Made by a program: the position numbers and the translations under genes
Shown here: in pieces, positions 1 through 10,934 of the stretch
Position numbering within the stretch: the stretch's first letter is position 1
How the letters are laid out: every line of letters starts with the position of its first letter
Notes under the pieces: model-generated
What the model saw: only the letters and a program-made list of their open reading frames with translations
What the model was told of the DNA's origin: nothing
Databases searched by the model: none
DNA from: Centrapalus pauciflorus
Lineage: Eukaryota > Streptophyta > Magnoliopsida > Asterales > Asteraceae
Length of the DNA stretch: 64,000 nt
Direction of reading: 5' to 3'
NCBI GenBank assembly: GCA_020465985.1
Contig: JAANYP010002036.1
Location: 1-64,000, forward strand

Positions 1-2
1 TT

Positions 3-1817
3 TCGAGATTATTTGGCTACTCTTCTTACCAAGTGGCAACAGAGGAAAGGAAAATGAATAGGTTCCGAGTAGGACTCAATCCTAGATACAGACATCCGAT
101 GAGCGCGATTAAATACAAGAGTTACTTGGAAATGGTTGAAGCGGCTAGACAAATCGAGCGAGGTTACTTAGAGTATGGTGATCAGCTATACGCTCCGTCT
201 ACCAATCCGATGAACCCGTCTCCTCCAAAGAAACAGCGATTTGGCAGATTCTTTAAGCCAAATAAATCTCAGTCTCAGCAATCCTATCAGCATAGTTCAC
301 AACCGAAAGCGCAAGTCTACTCACTGACAAACGAGCCACGATTCTGCAAGAGATGCAGAAAGTCTCACATGGGACTATGTAATCTGGATGACGTTACTTG
401 CTTCTCATGCAACATGATAGGTCATAGCAGCGAGGAATGTCCACAGCAGGGACGTGGATGTGCAAAGTGCGGGAAACGAGGGCATTTCATGTATCAGTGT
501 AGAAGCGGGCCGCGATATCAGTCTCAATCATCTGCGGGAGGTTCTTCGGGAAAAAGTTCTGCTGCAACGCCGACTGCACGGACGCGAGCTTTCCAAATTA
601 CAGCTGAAGAGGCGAAAGAAACACCAGACGTAGTCACCGGTACGTTTCTGTTAAATACAATTCCTGCTCGCGTATTATTTGATTCCGGTGCTAGTCATTC
701 CTTCATATCAACTACCTTCGCTCAAAGATTATATAAATCTCCCTCGAAGCTTCCTGTAATACTTGATATCGAGACAGCCAGCAACAACTATGCTATGGCT
801 GATTCTGTTTATCGTAACTGCACTCTACTTGTCAATAACATTGTATTCAATCTCGACCTCATCCCGATTCCGTTAAAAGAATTTGACGTCATCATCGGCA
901 TGGATTGGCTAATGAACAACGAGGCCACAATTATCTGCAACCGACGAGTAATCAGAATCAAATCTTCAGACGGTCGAGTACTTGAGATCAAGGGCGAAAA
1001 GCGGAAAGGTGCGCATTGCTTTATATCTGTAGAAAAGGCTCACAAATATTTGTCTAAAGGTCACGACTCTTACCTTTGTTATGCTCTATCTGAGTCCAGC
1101 TCTGAAAAGAAATCGTTGTCCGACATTCCTATCGTCTGTGAGTTCCCAGACGTATTCCCTGACGATATTTCCGGAGTGCCACCGGAACGACAAGTCGAGT
1201 TCAGTATTGACTTGGTTCCTGGTGCGGCTCCTATCGCAAAAGCTCCATACAGACTTGCACCTGCAGAAATGCAGGAAATGTCAAAGCAACTGCAAGAGCT
1301 GTTGGAGAAGGGGTTTATCCGACCAAGTTCTTCTCCGTGGGGTGCACCAGTACTATTTGTTAAAAAGAAAGACGGAACTTTCCGTATGTGCATCGATTAC
1401 CGCGAGTTGAACAAGGTTACAATAAAGAATAAGTATCCTCTGCCCAGAATCGATGATCTGTTTGATCAGTTACAAGGAGCCAGTTACTTTTCGAAAATAG
1501 ATCTCCGATCTGGGTATCATCAGTTAAAAGTCAGAGAAGAAGATGTTCCAAAGACAGCTTTCCGTACAAGATACGGCCATTACGAATTTCTCGTGATGCC
1601 GTTCGGCTTGACAAATGCACCAGCGGCATTCATGGATCTCATGAATCGTGTGTGCAGACCAATGTTGGATAAATCAGTTATCGTATTCATAGACGATATT
1701 CTGATTTACTCCAAAACGGAGGCTGATCATTCTATTCATCTGCGGCAATTGCTAGAGTTATTAAGAAAAGAAAGACTCTATGCAAAGTTTTCTAAGTGCG
1801 AATTCTGGCTCAGACAG
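3..1817 (+). CDS. T1 gag-protease-reverse transcriptase, exon 1
   Basis: The frame is open from the left edge, so the true start is upstream; an internal Met lies at 33. Numbering from it, a short Cys cluster near residue 105 is followed by two CCHC knuckles (about 123-136 and 143-156) that bind genomic RNA in the particle. The aspartic protease active site DSGASHS is at about 217-223. The RT fingers and palm follow, with the catalytic FIDD motif at about 552-555. After residue 595 the frame runs into a stop within two codons, but homology resumes in the same frame at 1908, 90 bp later. The junction has GT...AG borders, so I read this as exon 1 of one gag-pol frame rather than a truncated gene. 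Confidence 0.85.
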
Positions 1818-1907
1818 GTATAATTTCTATTATATAAGTCTTGAGCTGTTTCCTTAACTATTCTATGATTCACCTCAGAATTTGAATTTCTATCTTGATT
1901 TTTATAG
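1818..1907 (+). other. Putative spliceosomal intron inside T1 reverse transcriptase
   Basis: The 90-bp segment starts GTATAA after CAG and ends TTTTATAG before ATC. It is T-rich, has a branch-like CTTAAC near 1852 and contains an in-frame stop at once. Removing it joins ...FWLRQ to IQFLGHVV, exactly the continuous RT sequence expected of chromoviruses, in phase 0. The exact joint, the consensus borders and the intact flanking frames favour an intron over a random insertion. Splicing has not been shown. Confidence 0.65.
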
Positions 1908-4049
1908 ATCCAGTTCCTTGGCCATGTTGTTTCTGGCGAAGGAATTTCCGTTGATCCTTCGAAAGTCGAGGCCGTTCAGAAATGGCAAACGCCTCGCAAT
2001 GCCTCTGAAATAAGAAGTTTCCTCGGATTGGCTGGTTACTACCGGCGATTCATAAAGGACTTCTCGAAGATTGCTGTACCTCTAACGATGCTAACACGAA
2101 AGAATACTCCTTTCGTTTGGTCTAATAAACAGCAAGAGGCATTTGATATTCTGAAGCAAAAGCTTATTCAAGCGCCGATTCTAGCCTTGCCAGAAGGTAA
2201 TGACGATTTCGTTGTTTACAGCAACGCTTCTGGTACTGGTTTAGGATGTGTTCTTATGCAAAGGGGAAAAGTCATTGCCTATGCTTCAAGGCAATTGAAA
2301 GATTACGAGAAAAGTCCACCAACTCATGATCTTGAGTTGGCTGCCGTCGCCTTTGCTCTGAAAATTTGGCGTCACTATCTATATGGGACTCGGTGTCAGC
2401 TCTACACCGATCATAAGAGTCTCAAGTACCTTTTCACTCAAAAAGATCTGAACATGAAACAGCGTCGATCCTTGGAGCTTATCAAGGATTATGACTGCGA
2501 GATCTTATATCATCCCAGCAAAGCAAATGTTGTCGCGGATGCGTTGAGTAGAAAAGTGTATCCTGAAAAGTGCTGTTATGCCCTAACTCCAGTTATATTC
2601 TCTTCTGATCTTATTGAAGATATTCGAGCTGCTCAAACTGAAGCGCTGAAAGAAGAGAACATAGATTCTGAAAATCTAAAAGGGCAATTACAATTTCTAA
2701 CTCTGAACCATTTGGGACTCCACTGTCTCAAGGGAAACCGAATCTGGGTTCCTAAATATGGTTCTATTCGTAGCACTCTTCTGTCCGAAGCTCATCAGTC
2801 CAAGTTATCTATTCATCCTGGCAGCTCAAAGATGTACTTTGATCTGAAAGCTGACTACTGGTGGCCAGGAATGAAGAAAGACATCGGAAAATGTGTTGAA
2901 AGCTGTAAAGTATGTCAGATGGTTAAGGCAGAACATCAGAAACCCTTCGGGGATATGCAACCACTACCAGTTCCCGAGTGGAAGTGGGAGCATATAACAA
3001 TGGACTTCATTACGAAGCTGCCAAAGACCAAGAGACAACACGACTCCATCTGGGTAGTCGTTGATCGTTTAACTAAATCAGCACATTTCATTCCGATGAA
3101 AGAAACTTATTCTCTCGATAGTTTGGCGCAGCTGTACATCACTGAAATTATTTCACGACACGGTGTGCCAAAGTCTATCGTATCTGATCGTGATAGTCGC
3201 TTCACATCCAGATTCTGGCAAGCACTACAAGAAGGGATGGGTACTCGGATATCCATGAGTACTGCTTATCATCCAAATGCAGATGGCCAAAGTGAGCGTA
3301 CTATTCTAACTCTTGAAGATATGCTTCGTGCCTGCATTCTTGATTTAGGTGGTAACTGGGATGACCATTTGCCATTGGTCGAATTCTCTTACAATAACAG
3401 TTATCATTCAACAATCAAGATGGCCCCTTTTGAAGCACTATACGGAAGAAAGTGCAGAACTCCTACCTGTTGGCGCGAAACCGGCGAATCGCCAATAGCA
3501 GGTCCTGCCCTTCTACAGTTGACTCACGAAAAGATTCAACTCGTTAGAAGGAATATTCTTGAAGCTCAAAGCAGGCAGAAGTCATATTATGACAATAGGC
3601 ATAGATCCATCAGTTTTGCAGTTAACGATTGGGTGATGCTGAAAGTATCCCCAATGAAGAATGTGGTACGGTTCATTAAAAGAAACAAGTTAGCTCCGAG
3701 ATTTATCGGACCGTTCAAGATCATCGAAAAGATTGGGAATCAGTCTTACCGTCTTGATCTACCAGAGGATTTAGCTGGAATACATCCTGTATTCCATGTT
3801 AGTCACTTAAGAAAGAGCTTAGCCGATGAAAGAGAAGTTCAGATACCACACGTTAACCTGCAGATAGATGAAAAGCTTCGAGTGGTTGAAGAGCCAGAAC
3901 GTATTTTGGATTCGAAGACCAAGAAGCTTAGAAATAAAGAGATACAGATGGTGCTCGTCCAGTGGAAACACCACAAAGGTTCGCATCAGTCCTGGGAATC
4001 TAGAGATGTTATGAAAGCAACATATCCCAGTCTGTTCGAACGTAGCTAA
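1908..4049 (+). CDS. T1 reverse transcriptase C-terminus, RNase H, integrase, chromodomain (exon 2)
   Basis: Exon 2 begins with the RT thumb/connection (FLGHVVS, then AGYYRRFI). RNase H follows, but its first catalytic Asp appears as Asn (YSNASGTGLG, codon 2223-2225), which would disable template removal if not a sequencing or consensus artefact. The integrase has its HHCC zinc domain at about 2790-2930 and its D, D and E residues in the blocks MDFI (near 3001), SDRDSRF (near 3185) and GQSER (near 3286). A GPF/Y-type region (IGPFKI) precedes a chromodomain at about 3890-4040 that probably directs integration to histone-marked chromatin. The frame ends at TAA 4047-4049, 37 bp before the LTR. 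Confidence 0.88.
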   Translation: MQFLGHVVSGEGISVDPSKVEAVQKWQTPRNASEIRSFLGLAGYYRRFIKDFSKIAVPLTMLTRKNTPFVWSNKQQEAFDILKQKLIQAPILALPEGNDDFVVYSNASGTGLGCVLMQRGKVIAYASRQLKDYEKSPPTHDLELAAVAFALKIWRHYLYGTRCQLYTDHKSLKYLFTQKDLNMKQRRSLELIKDYDCEILYHPSKANVVADALSRKVYPEKCCYALTPVIFSSDLIEDIRAAQTEALKEENIDSENLKGQLQFLTLNHLGLHCLKGNRIWVPKYGSIRSTLLSEAHQSKLSIHPGSSKMYFDLKADYWWPGMKKDIGKCVESCKVCQMVKAEHQKPFGDMQPLPVPEWKWEHITMDFITKLPKTKRQHDSIWVVVDRLTKSAHFIPMKETYSLDSLAQLYITEIISRHGVPKSIVSDRDSRFTSRFWQALQEGMGTRISMSTAYHPNADGQSERTILTLEDMLRACILDLGGNWDDHLPLVEFSYNNSYHSTIKMAPFEALYGRKCRTPTCWRETGESPIAGPALLQLTHEKIQLVRRNILEAQSRQKSYYDNRHRSISFAVNDWVMLKVSPMKNVVRFIKRNKLAPRFIGPFKIIEKIGNQSYRLDLPEDLAGIHPVFHVSHLRKSLADEREVQIPHVNLQIDEKLRVVEEPERILDSKTKKLRNKEIQMVLVQWKHHKGSHQSWESRDVMKATYPSLFERS

Positions 4050-4917
4050 CTTCGGGGACGAAGTTTGTGCGTGGTGGAGCCCATTCTGTAACAACCTAAC
4101 TTTTATCAATCATGTAATAATTGATTCTGAGATATAATATAATTTTATTATATTATTTATGTTGTTATTAAAATAAAATAAATATGAAATGGATTAAGTA
4201 AATATAATTTATAATTATATTTATGATATGATTGAGTAAAATAAAAGAGATGTAAAATACAAAAGTTTAGTGGGTTAAACTACAAATGAAACTAAATAAA
4301 ATATATATACTCAAATAAATGAACAATTAAGATCATTAATCTTAACAACTCTCTCTCTCTACTCTCTCACTAAGTATACGGCCACTCTTACAAATTGTCA
4401 AAGAAATTCATCATAATTGCAAGTAATTGAAGATTTAATACAAGAAAGGAGTTACAAGAATCAAAGATCAACAACAATCTACAAGAACTTGAGGTAAATT
4501 TACTTAATTTTCGGTATTTTGATTGTTTGGTTCGGTTTTGTGTCAAAACCGAAATCAAGAGATTAAAATGTGAGGATTTGATGTTGCATGTTAGAAATAT
4601 TGGTAGATTATGATGAATTAATGATAATAAAAGTAACAGAAACAAAATTTGTGGAATAGATCATCCAAAATAATGAAGAAATCGGATATTTTGGTAAAAA
4701 TATTGTTCTTGACAAAATTTCATATTTTTGGATGATCCTGATCGAAATATGAGGTTATTGATAGGGAAAAATATATAAAATCAACCCAAGAATGATAATA
4801 TAACATAAAATAAAGTTGCATGTTAGTTTGAGTAAGTTTTGGGAAAATTTATGAAAAATCCGTATGAATATAAGTATGAACATGAAGAACATTTCTGGGA
4901 AAAATATGTGAGATCCG

Positions 4918-5133
4918 AATTCGGCTGAGTCCGAATTCGGATGAGTGACATCAATTCGGATCCCATATTTCGGACTCCCTAATTCGGATGAAGACTCATT
5001 TCGGATGCCACCTAATTCGGTTCCAAATCCGAAATCCGGTTGACTGATTCGGACATTACTTGGTCCGAATTCGGATGGATCAATTCGGTTGAATCCGAAT
5101 CCGGGTCTCTAGTTCGGATATATCCGAATTCGG
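4918..5133 (+). repeat. Array of about 14 AATTCGG-type motifs in T1 LTR
   Basis: Copies of AATTCGG or one-base variants start at 4918, 4934, 4953, 4967, 4981, 4998, 5014, 5033, 5046, 5068, 5082, 5098, 5111 and 5127, about every 16 bp (range 13-22), with unrelated sequence between. Several sit in the 12-bp perfect palindrome TCCGAATTCGGA. The pattern looks like a degenerate minisatellite whose core has been kept, or a cluster of protein-binding sites. Confidence 0.75.
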
Positions 5134-5199
5134 GAGATCCGAAACCCGATTCAATATAAATTGATATTTTAAGTAAAATTTATATATAAATATATATAT

Positions 5200-5307
<108 letters not shown>

Positions 5308-6588
5308 TGAACTAAGAGAATAAAGATTTATGAACTAGAAGTTATCAGAATCAGATAGAATTTAAAGAATTTATGACCAAAAGATGATGACATTGATAAG
5401 ATAAATATTCAGATATCAGCCTCAGATAAAATACAAGAATTTGAAGACTAAAATGATGATGATAAAGATGATGAAATGACCTGATATTATCATGAATGAT
5501 TTTGAACAGGTTCAGTATATTCTGAACAAAGATTTACAGATTTAAAGACTTAAAAGCGGGTCAGAGACTTGAACTGACAGATTACAGATTGACAAAATCC
5601 TGAGATAACTCAGGTGGCAGATTCTTATATCTGTTTGACCAAGACCCAGAACTGTGAGTTATAGATATTCAAATTGAACATGCAAAGATCCGTTTGAGAT
5701 ATATTGATGCTGTTACATTATTTGACATTCATTTATCAACTGAATTGAGACCTGTGCACACCATGGATGGGTGTTGCCCAGTGAATCATGATAGTTATTT
5801 GCTTATCATTTCATATTGCATTTATTAGCGTTTCAGACTTTGCTTTATGATTCGTTGCTATCATGACTCCTAAGACTTATGCTTACTTCATTGATCAGAC
5901 TTGATAAGATTTATTCAGCTTGACTAGCCCTTATGGTCTATTGTTCTAGACCCGGCTATTCCCCCAGTTCTCACGAACTTGGTAATGACCTCCGATGTTC
6001 GGCCATGTTGACCTACTGGTAGCTAGCCCAGTATGTGGCTGATCCCCACGATATAAGCGTGAGTGTGGTTTGAACATCATCCGATCTTCAGATACTATAT
6101 CTCAATCATGATGAGGGCTGTAGCGGCAGCCAAGACTTATCACGCTTAGAATTATGACTCCGCTTGACACGCATGTTAATATTGAAAATCTATAAACTCA
6201 CTAAGCTTTGCTTACAGATGTTGCTTTAAAATTTTACAGGAAAGCCAAAGGAAAATCACCTGCAGGACCTAGTGCTTAGGTCATCAAGAAATCCAAGTTT
6301 TGAAGCTTTCCTAGACCACTTCTCAACAAACTTTCTGGTACTGATTGGAAGACAGCTAATATGGTGGTTCTGGGTAGACTTGATGTGATGATTGATGTTA
6401 TGATTAGATTAGATGTTACCCTTTTTATAACTTTAATTTGAAATATGTAATCTGTATCCTAATATGTAATGTACATGTAATTTTATTTTTCCGCAATTTA
6501 ATTACCCTATCTTAGTATGGTTGATATCGTATTGCATATTATGGGACCTAGACTAGTGAGAACTGCCCCGTAAGGGGTGGCCTTCACA

Positions 6589-6689
6589 AAATCAATGTTA
6601 AATCAATGTATAGTGGTCGTTCGTTATGATTATGGTTACGCTTCCGCGACGTCACTCTTCGTTGCCAACCAGGGTAACGGGGTGTGACA
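6589..6689 (+). repeat. T2 5' LTR, last ~100 bp
   Basis: The sequence from about 6597 to 6689 matches the end of the T2 3' LTR (13290-13402), apart from an 18-bp gap, and ends in the same GGGTGTGACA. The remaining ~2.4 kb is absent, cut off where T1 ends. The first few bases could belong to either element. Confidence 0.8.
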
Positions 6690-6692
6690 GAT

Positions 6693-6704
6693 TGGTATCA
6701 GAGC
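6693..6704 (+). other. T2 primer-binding site (tRNA-iMet)
   Basis: TGGTATCAGAGC, complementary to the 3' end of initiator tRNA-Met, starts three bases after the LTR end. It primes minus-strand cDNA synthesis and fixes the 5' LTR border. Confidence 0.9.
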
Positions 6705-6779
6705 CATAGTTATAGTGAACTAGGTTGCATTAGTACCTAGAGTATAACTGTTACAAAAACTAAACTTTCTTCAGGAACT

Positions 6780-7489
6780 GTGAACATATATATGGACCCT
6801 GATGACAATAACATGTCGAACAATACGGTTATTATCCTCTTTAACTTAGAGGATGAATTCTCACCGATGGAACAAGGAAGCCAAGGTGACACTGCGGTGT
6901 ACTTTGGATCGGGAACCCACCCAGACCAAATCAATGACGATGTAATAGACCCGTCAAAGCACAAGGAGGGCAACTGTGGCCCTGCAACACAAATTGCTCC
7001 ACCATCACCTCCACATATTTCACCTTACACCCTATTCAGAAACCATCCCAATGGACCATTGAAGAAATTCACCCCTAGGGAAAGGGTGTGACTTGCACAA
7101 CGGGAGTCTATCCCGGTACCTGCCCATCATCCAATCCTGCCGCAGTAGTAACGGGGCAAACATAAGAAAGTGGGGATGGATGCCTCACACACTCCAAGAG
7201 TGGAGAAACGAGGAAGGGATCCAAGGCCAGTTTGAAGTCGGAACACCATCTTCCTCTCAAGTGCCGACACTTACCCAGAAACCTACGTAACAAACGGTGT
7301 CTCTGTTGGTGGCAAGGGCCGCCATACACGACCTCCAATTTCAACAAAATCCACCAAGAGGTCGGTGAGATCTTTGCAATGATTAAGCAGGAGGCAATAC
7401 AAACACCAATAAACCTTGGGCCAACCAGAATACCCAGGCGATTCAACAAGATGGAATCAACGAATTGTGACAGCGCCTAAAGCCCGCAG
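6780..7489 (+). pseudogene. T2 leader/gag remnant
   Basis: An ORF opening MDPDDNNMSNN runs 103 codons to a TGA at 7089-7091, then related coding-like sequence continues with stops and frame changes to about 7489. T3 has the same start and the same TGA after RERV but lacks about 236 bp between. No capsid-like or zinc-knuckle motif is visible, so calling it gag rests on position only. From 7490 to 7789 I see only low-quality sequence leading into the protease remnant. Confidence 0.5.
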
Positions 7490-7789
7490 TGCAGAACTAA
7501 CCCAACGACTTAACGTTCTGGAGTACGAGGAAACGCCGGAGGCATCCCATACTTAGTACCCTTTATAGTATTTCTCTAGGCTTTACTAGCTGATACATCT
7601 TAGGGTGTGTAAGGCTTAAGAATTTATCGGAAAATTCCAACCATATCATGTACAAAGATTAGGTTTCCAGCATTTTAATGGAAAACTAAGTTTTATCTAT
7701 AACTAGGAGCATGAGGATATGTAGTACGACAATCTGCCTAAGAAATTTCAAACCCATAGACGTATCCTCTTACCCCATTAGATACCACT

Positions 7790-8170
7790 TATGCATTTCT
7801 ACTATTTGATATCGGTGCTGATAGGAGCTTTATATCCACTAAGTTCAGTAAGCAGATAAATTCCATTCTTACACCATTAAGTGTCACTTATGCTATTGAA
7901 GTTGATGACAGTAAGACGCTTAAGACGAATAATATAAGTCGAGGATGCTCCTTAGAATTAGTAGGCCAACTCTTTGAAATAGACTTGATGCCCGTCAAAC
8001 TGGAAAGTTTTGACGTGGTCATAGGCATGGATTGACTATAAAAAAATCGTGCGGAAATAGTGTGCAACAAGAAGACGGTTCATTTACCTTTAGCCAATAA
8101 GAAGGTCCTTACTGTCCAAGGGAAAACAAGAAATACCAAAGTAAGCATCATCCCTAGCATTAGGGCCCTA
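7790..8170 (+). pseudogene. T2 aspartic protease remnant
   Basis: The frame reads LFDIGADRSFIS at about 7804, the DTGA/DSGA active-site block of a gypsy protease with the middle residue changed to Ile, then VVIGMDWL-like sequence near 8020 whose Trp codon is followed by a stop. The enzyme would process gag-pol; this copy cannot. T3 has a better-preserved block at about 50970. Confidence 0.75.
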
Positions 8171-8360
8171 AAGTGTTGACAGAGAGGGAGCCAAAGGAAA
8201 AGCGGCTCGAAAATATTATTATTTATTGTTACCCCAAAGTTTTTCCAGCACACATACCTGAACTCCCAACATCAAAACAAGTCAAATTCAAAAAATCGGC
8301 CTAGTATCAGCAGCTGCACCAGTGGCTCGAGCACTAGGCCGATTAGCCCCATCAATATTG

Positions 8361-9560
8361 TAAGAATCGTCCAACCAACCATAGGAGCTCTTAGATAAAA
8401 GGTTATCAAACTGAGTTCCTCGCTTTGGGAAGCTCCAGCTTTGTTCGTAAAGAAGAATGATAGAACCTTCAGATTGTGCGTCGATTACTGGAAGCTAAAT
8501 AGGCTAATCATAGGGAACTGGTATCCACTCCCAAGGATCGATGACTTGTTTGATCAAACTCCAAAAATTAAGCTTCTATTCGAAGATCGATCTAAGGTCT
8601 AGTTATCATCAGGTTAGAGATCGCAAGAAAGATATTCCAAAGGCAGCCTTCAGATTTAGTTACGATCATCATAAATTACTATTAATGTCGTTTGGATTAA
8701 CCAGTACCCCAACAGTACTCATGGACCTCATAAACCGGGTGTGCAAACCATATTTAGACAAATTCGTAAATTTCTTCATAAATGACATATTAACCTACTT
8801 ACGAAACGAGTAGGAGCACGAGCAACATTTAAGACTGATTCTAGAATTATCGTAGAAAGAACAACTATATGCTAAGCTTTCTAAATTTGACTTTTCGTTA
8901 GGAGAGGTGACATCCCTCGGTCACATGAACAATAGTAAAGGAATCAAAGTCTACCACGCAAAGATCGAGGTTATCAGGAATTGGTCAACTCTTAGAACCC
9001 CCATAGAGATACGACAGTCCTTAAGACTTGCCACTTATTATAGGCAATTATAAAAAATTTCTCAAAGATCACCGAAGCTCTAACAAAACTGACCCGAAAA
9101 GACATTAAGTATGATTGGGGCGAGGATCAGGAGACATTATATCAGTTATTAAGGCACAATCTGTGCAGCGCACTTATTTTATCCAAGAGAAGCAAGAAAT
9201 TTGTAGATTACTGTGACGCTTCACACAATGGGTTGAAATAGAAAGATAGGGTCATAGCGTATACTTTATAAAAACTTAGGGTTTACTAGGTGAATTACAT
9301 AACGCATGATCTAGATCTTGGAGCAGTAGTCTTTATCTTTATGACTTAGAGACATTAGTTTTACGGTAACAAGTGTACTACACTCACAGACCGTAAGGGC
9401 CTCCAACACATCTTGAACCAGAAAGAGTCGGATATGAAGTAGTGCCGTTGGATGAAGCTAATAGGTGATTGCAACTGTGAAAAATCGTTATCACCTAAGG
9501 AAAAATAATGTGGTTGCAGACGCTCAGAGCCGAAAGGAACGAGGTAAGCCGTTAAGAGTA
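8361..9560 (+). pseudogene. T2 reverse transcriptase-RNase H remnant
   Basis: Recognisable RT blocks include PLPRIDDLFDQ (near 8530), YSKIDLRSSYHQV (near 8580) and a catalytic block changed from FIDD to FIND (near 8775). RNase H follows, with YCDASHNGL near 9220. At least a dozen stop codons and several frame changes interrupt it. The TAA at 8361-8363 has an exact counterpart in T3 at 51516-51518, so it predates the split of the two copies. Confidence 0.85.
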
Positions 9561-9689
9561 AAAGCCCTAGTTATAACCATTCAACGAAACCTTCCTCCCT
9601 TAGTTCATGATGCACAAGTAGAAGTTGTTAAGGAGGACAATATGAAAAATGAAGCCCTGCACGGAATGGATAAATAGTTTGGGATAAGG

Positions 9690-10870
9690 GCTAATGGAAA
9701 TCGATATTTCATGAATAGAGTCTGGTTACCCTGTTTGGGTGGTGTAAGAAAGCCAATTATAGATGACGGACAAAAATCAAGATATGTCGTCCACCTGAGA
9801 TCCGATAATATGTATCATGACCTCAAGGAGCTATACTGGTAGCCTAACATGAAGGCTGGCGTTGCCACATATGTCAACAAATTCCTAACATGCTCCAAAG
9901 TTAAGATAAAACATCAGTAACCATTTGGGTAATAGTCGACCGCCTAACAAAATCCGCAAATTCCTACCAATCAAGGAGAACAACAGGATGAATAAGCTAC
10001 TCCAAACGTACCTCAAGGAAGTCGTCTCCAGACACGGAGTGTCTATTTCAATCATTTCGGATACGGATAGCAGATTTACATCTAGATTTTTGGCAATCGA
10101 TTACAGCAAGCTTTGGGTACAAACTTGGACATGAGTACCACATATCACCCTCAGACCGATGGTAAGAATGAAAGAATGATTCAAACCCTAGAACTTATGA
10201 TAAGAGCCTGTGTAATGGATTTTGGGAAGTGTTGGGATACTCAATTGCCTTAGTGGAATTATCGTACAACAATAGCTATCACTTGAGCATTAAAGCTGCT
10301 CTGTTTGAGGCACTGTCGGGACAAAAATGTCGATCGCCCCTTGGCTGGGCCAAAGTCAGGGATAGTCAAGTCATTGGCTCAAAAATCATACTTGAGACCA
10401 CCAAAAAGATAGTACGACTAAAAGTTGTCCACGATTGTCAGAAAAGCTATGTAGACGTAAGGAGAAAATCCCTTGAGTTCCAATTAGGAGAAAGGGTACT
10501 GATGAAAGTCTCGCCATGGAAGGGCGTGGTACGATTTGGGAAACAAGGGAAACTGAATCCTCGTTACATTGGACAATTCAAAGTCTTAAAGAGAATTGGA
10601 CTAGTAGCTTATCGTTTAGAGCTACCACCAGAGCTTAGCAGCGTGCGCAATATCTTCTACGTATCGAATCTGAAGAAGTGTTTGTTAGACAAGACTGATA
10701 AACTTTGCTTCATCAAAGAGCCGGTAGAAATCATGGACCGTAAGGTCAAAGGATTGAAACACAGTCGGATACCTATCCTGAAGGTAAGATGGAATCCTAG
10801 ACATGGACCAGAATTCACTTAGGCATGCAAAGACCAGTTTAAGCAAAGATACCCTCACCTATTCTTAAGT
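9690..10870 (+). pseudogene. T2 integrase and C-terminal remnant
   Basis: The zinc-finger area near 9780-9920 carries a TAG in place of a conserved Trp. The core shows VVSRHG, SDTDSRF (near 10063) and TYHPQTDGKNER (near 10140) split by frame changes. A 197-codon open stretch at 10229-10822 holds the C-terminal part with PRYIGQFKVL and a chromodomain-like tail (EPVEIMDRK...). The frame closes at TAG 10820-10822 where related proteins have Trp. The protein would have inserted cDNA in the nucleus; this copy is dead. Confidence 0.85.
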
Positions 10871-10911
10871 AACAAGACCCGTGAGGAAACAAGAAAAAAA
10901 ATTTCGGGACG

Positions 10912-10934
10912 AAATTCCCTTTACAAGGGGAGAC
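10912..10934 (+). other. T2 polypurine tract
   Basis: A purine-rich stretch including CAAGGGGAGAC directly precedes the TGTAACATCC start of the 3' LTR. It is the expected plus-strand primer and defines the LTR border. The T3 counterpart is AGGGGGAGAC before 53923. Confidence 0.8.

Noticed and set aside
1079..1410. Open frames on both strands overlapping the T1 protease/RT
   Set aside because: They lie in other frames of a well-supported gag-pol frame and show no domain of their own.
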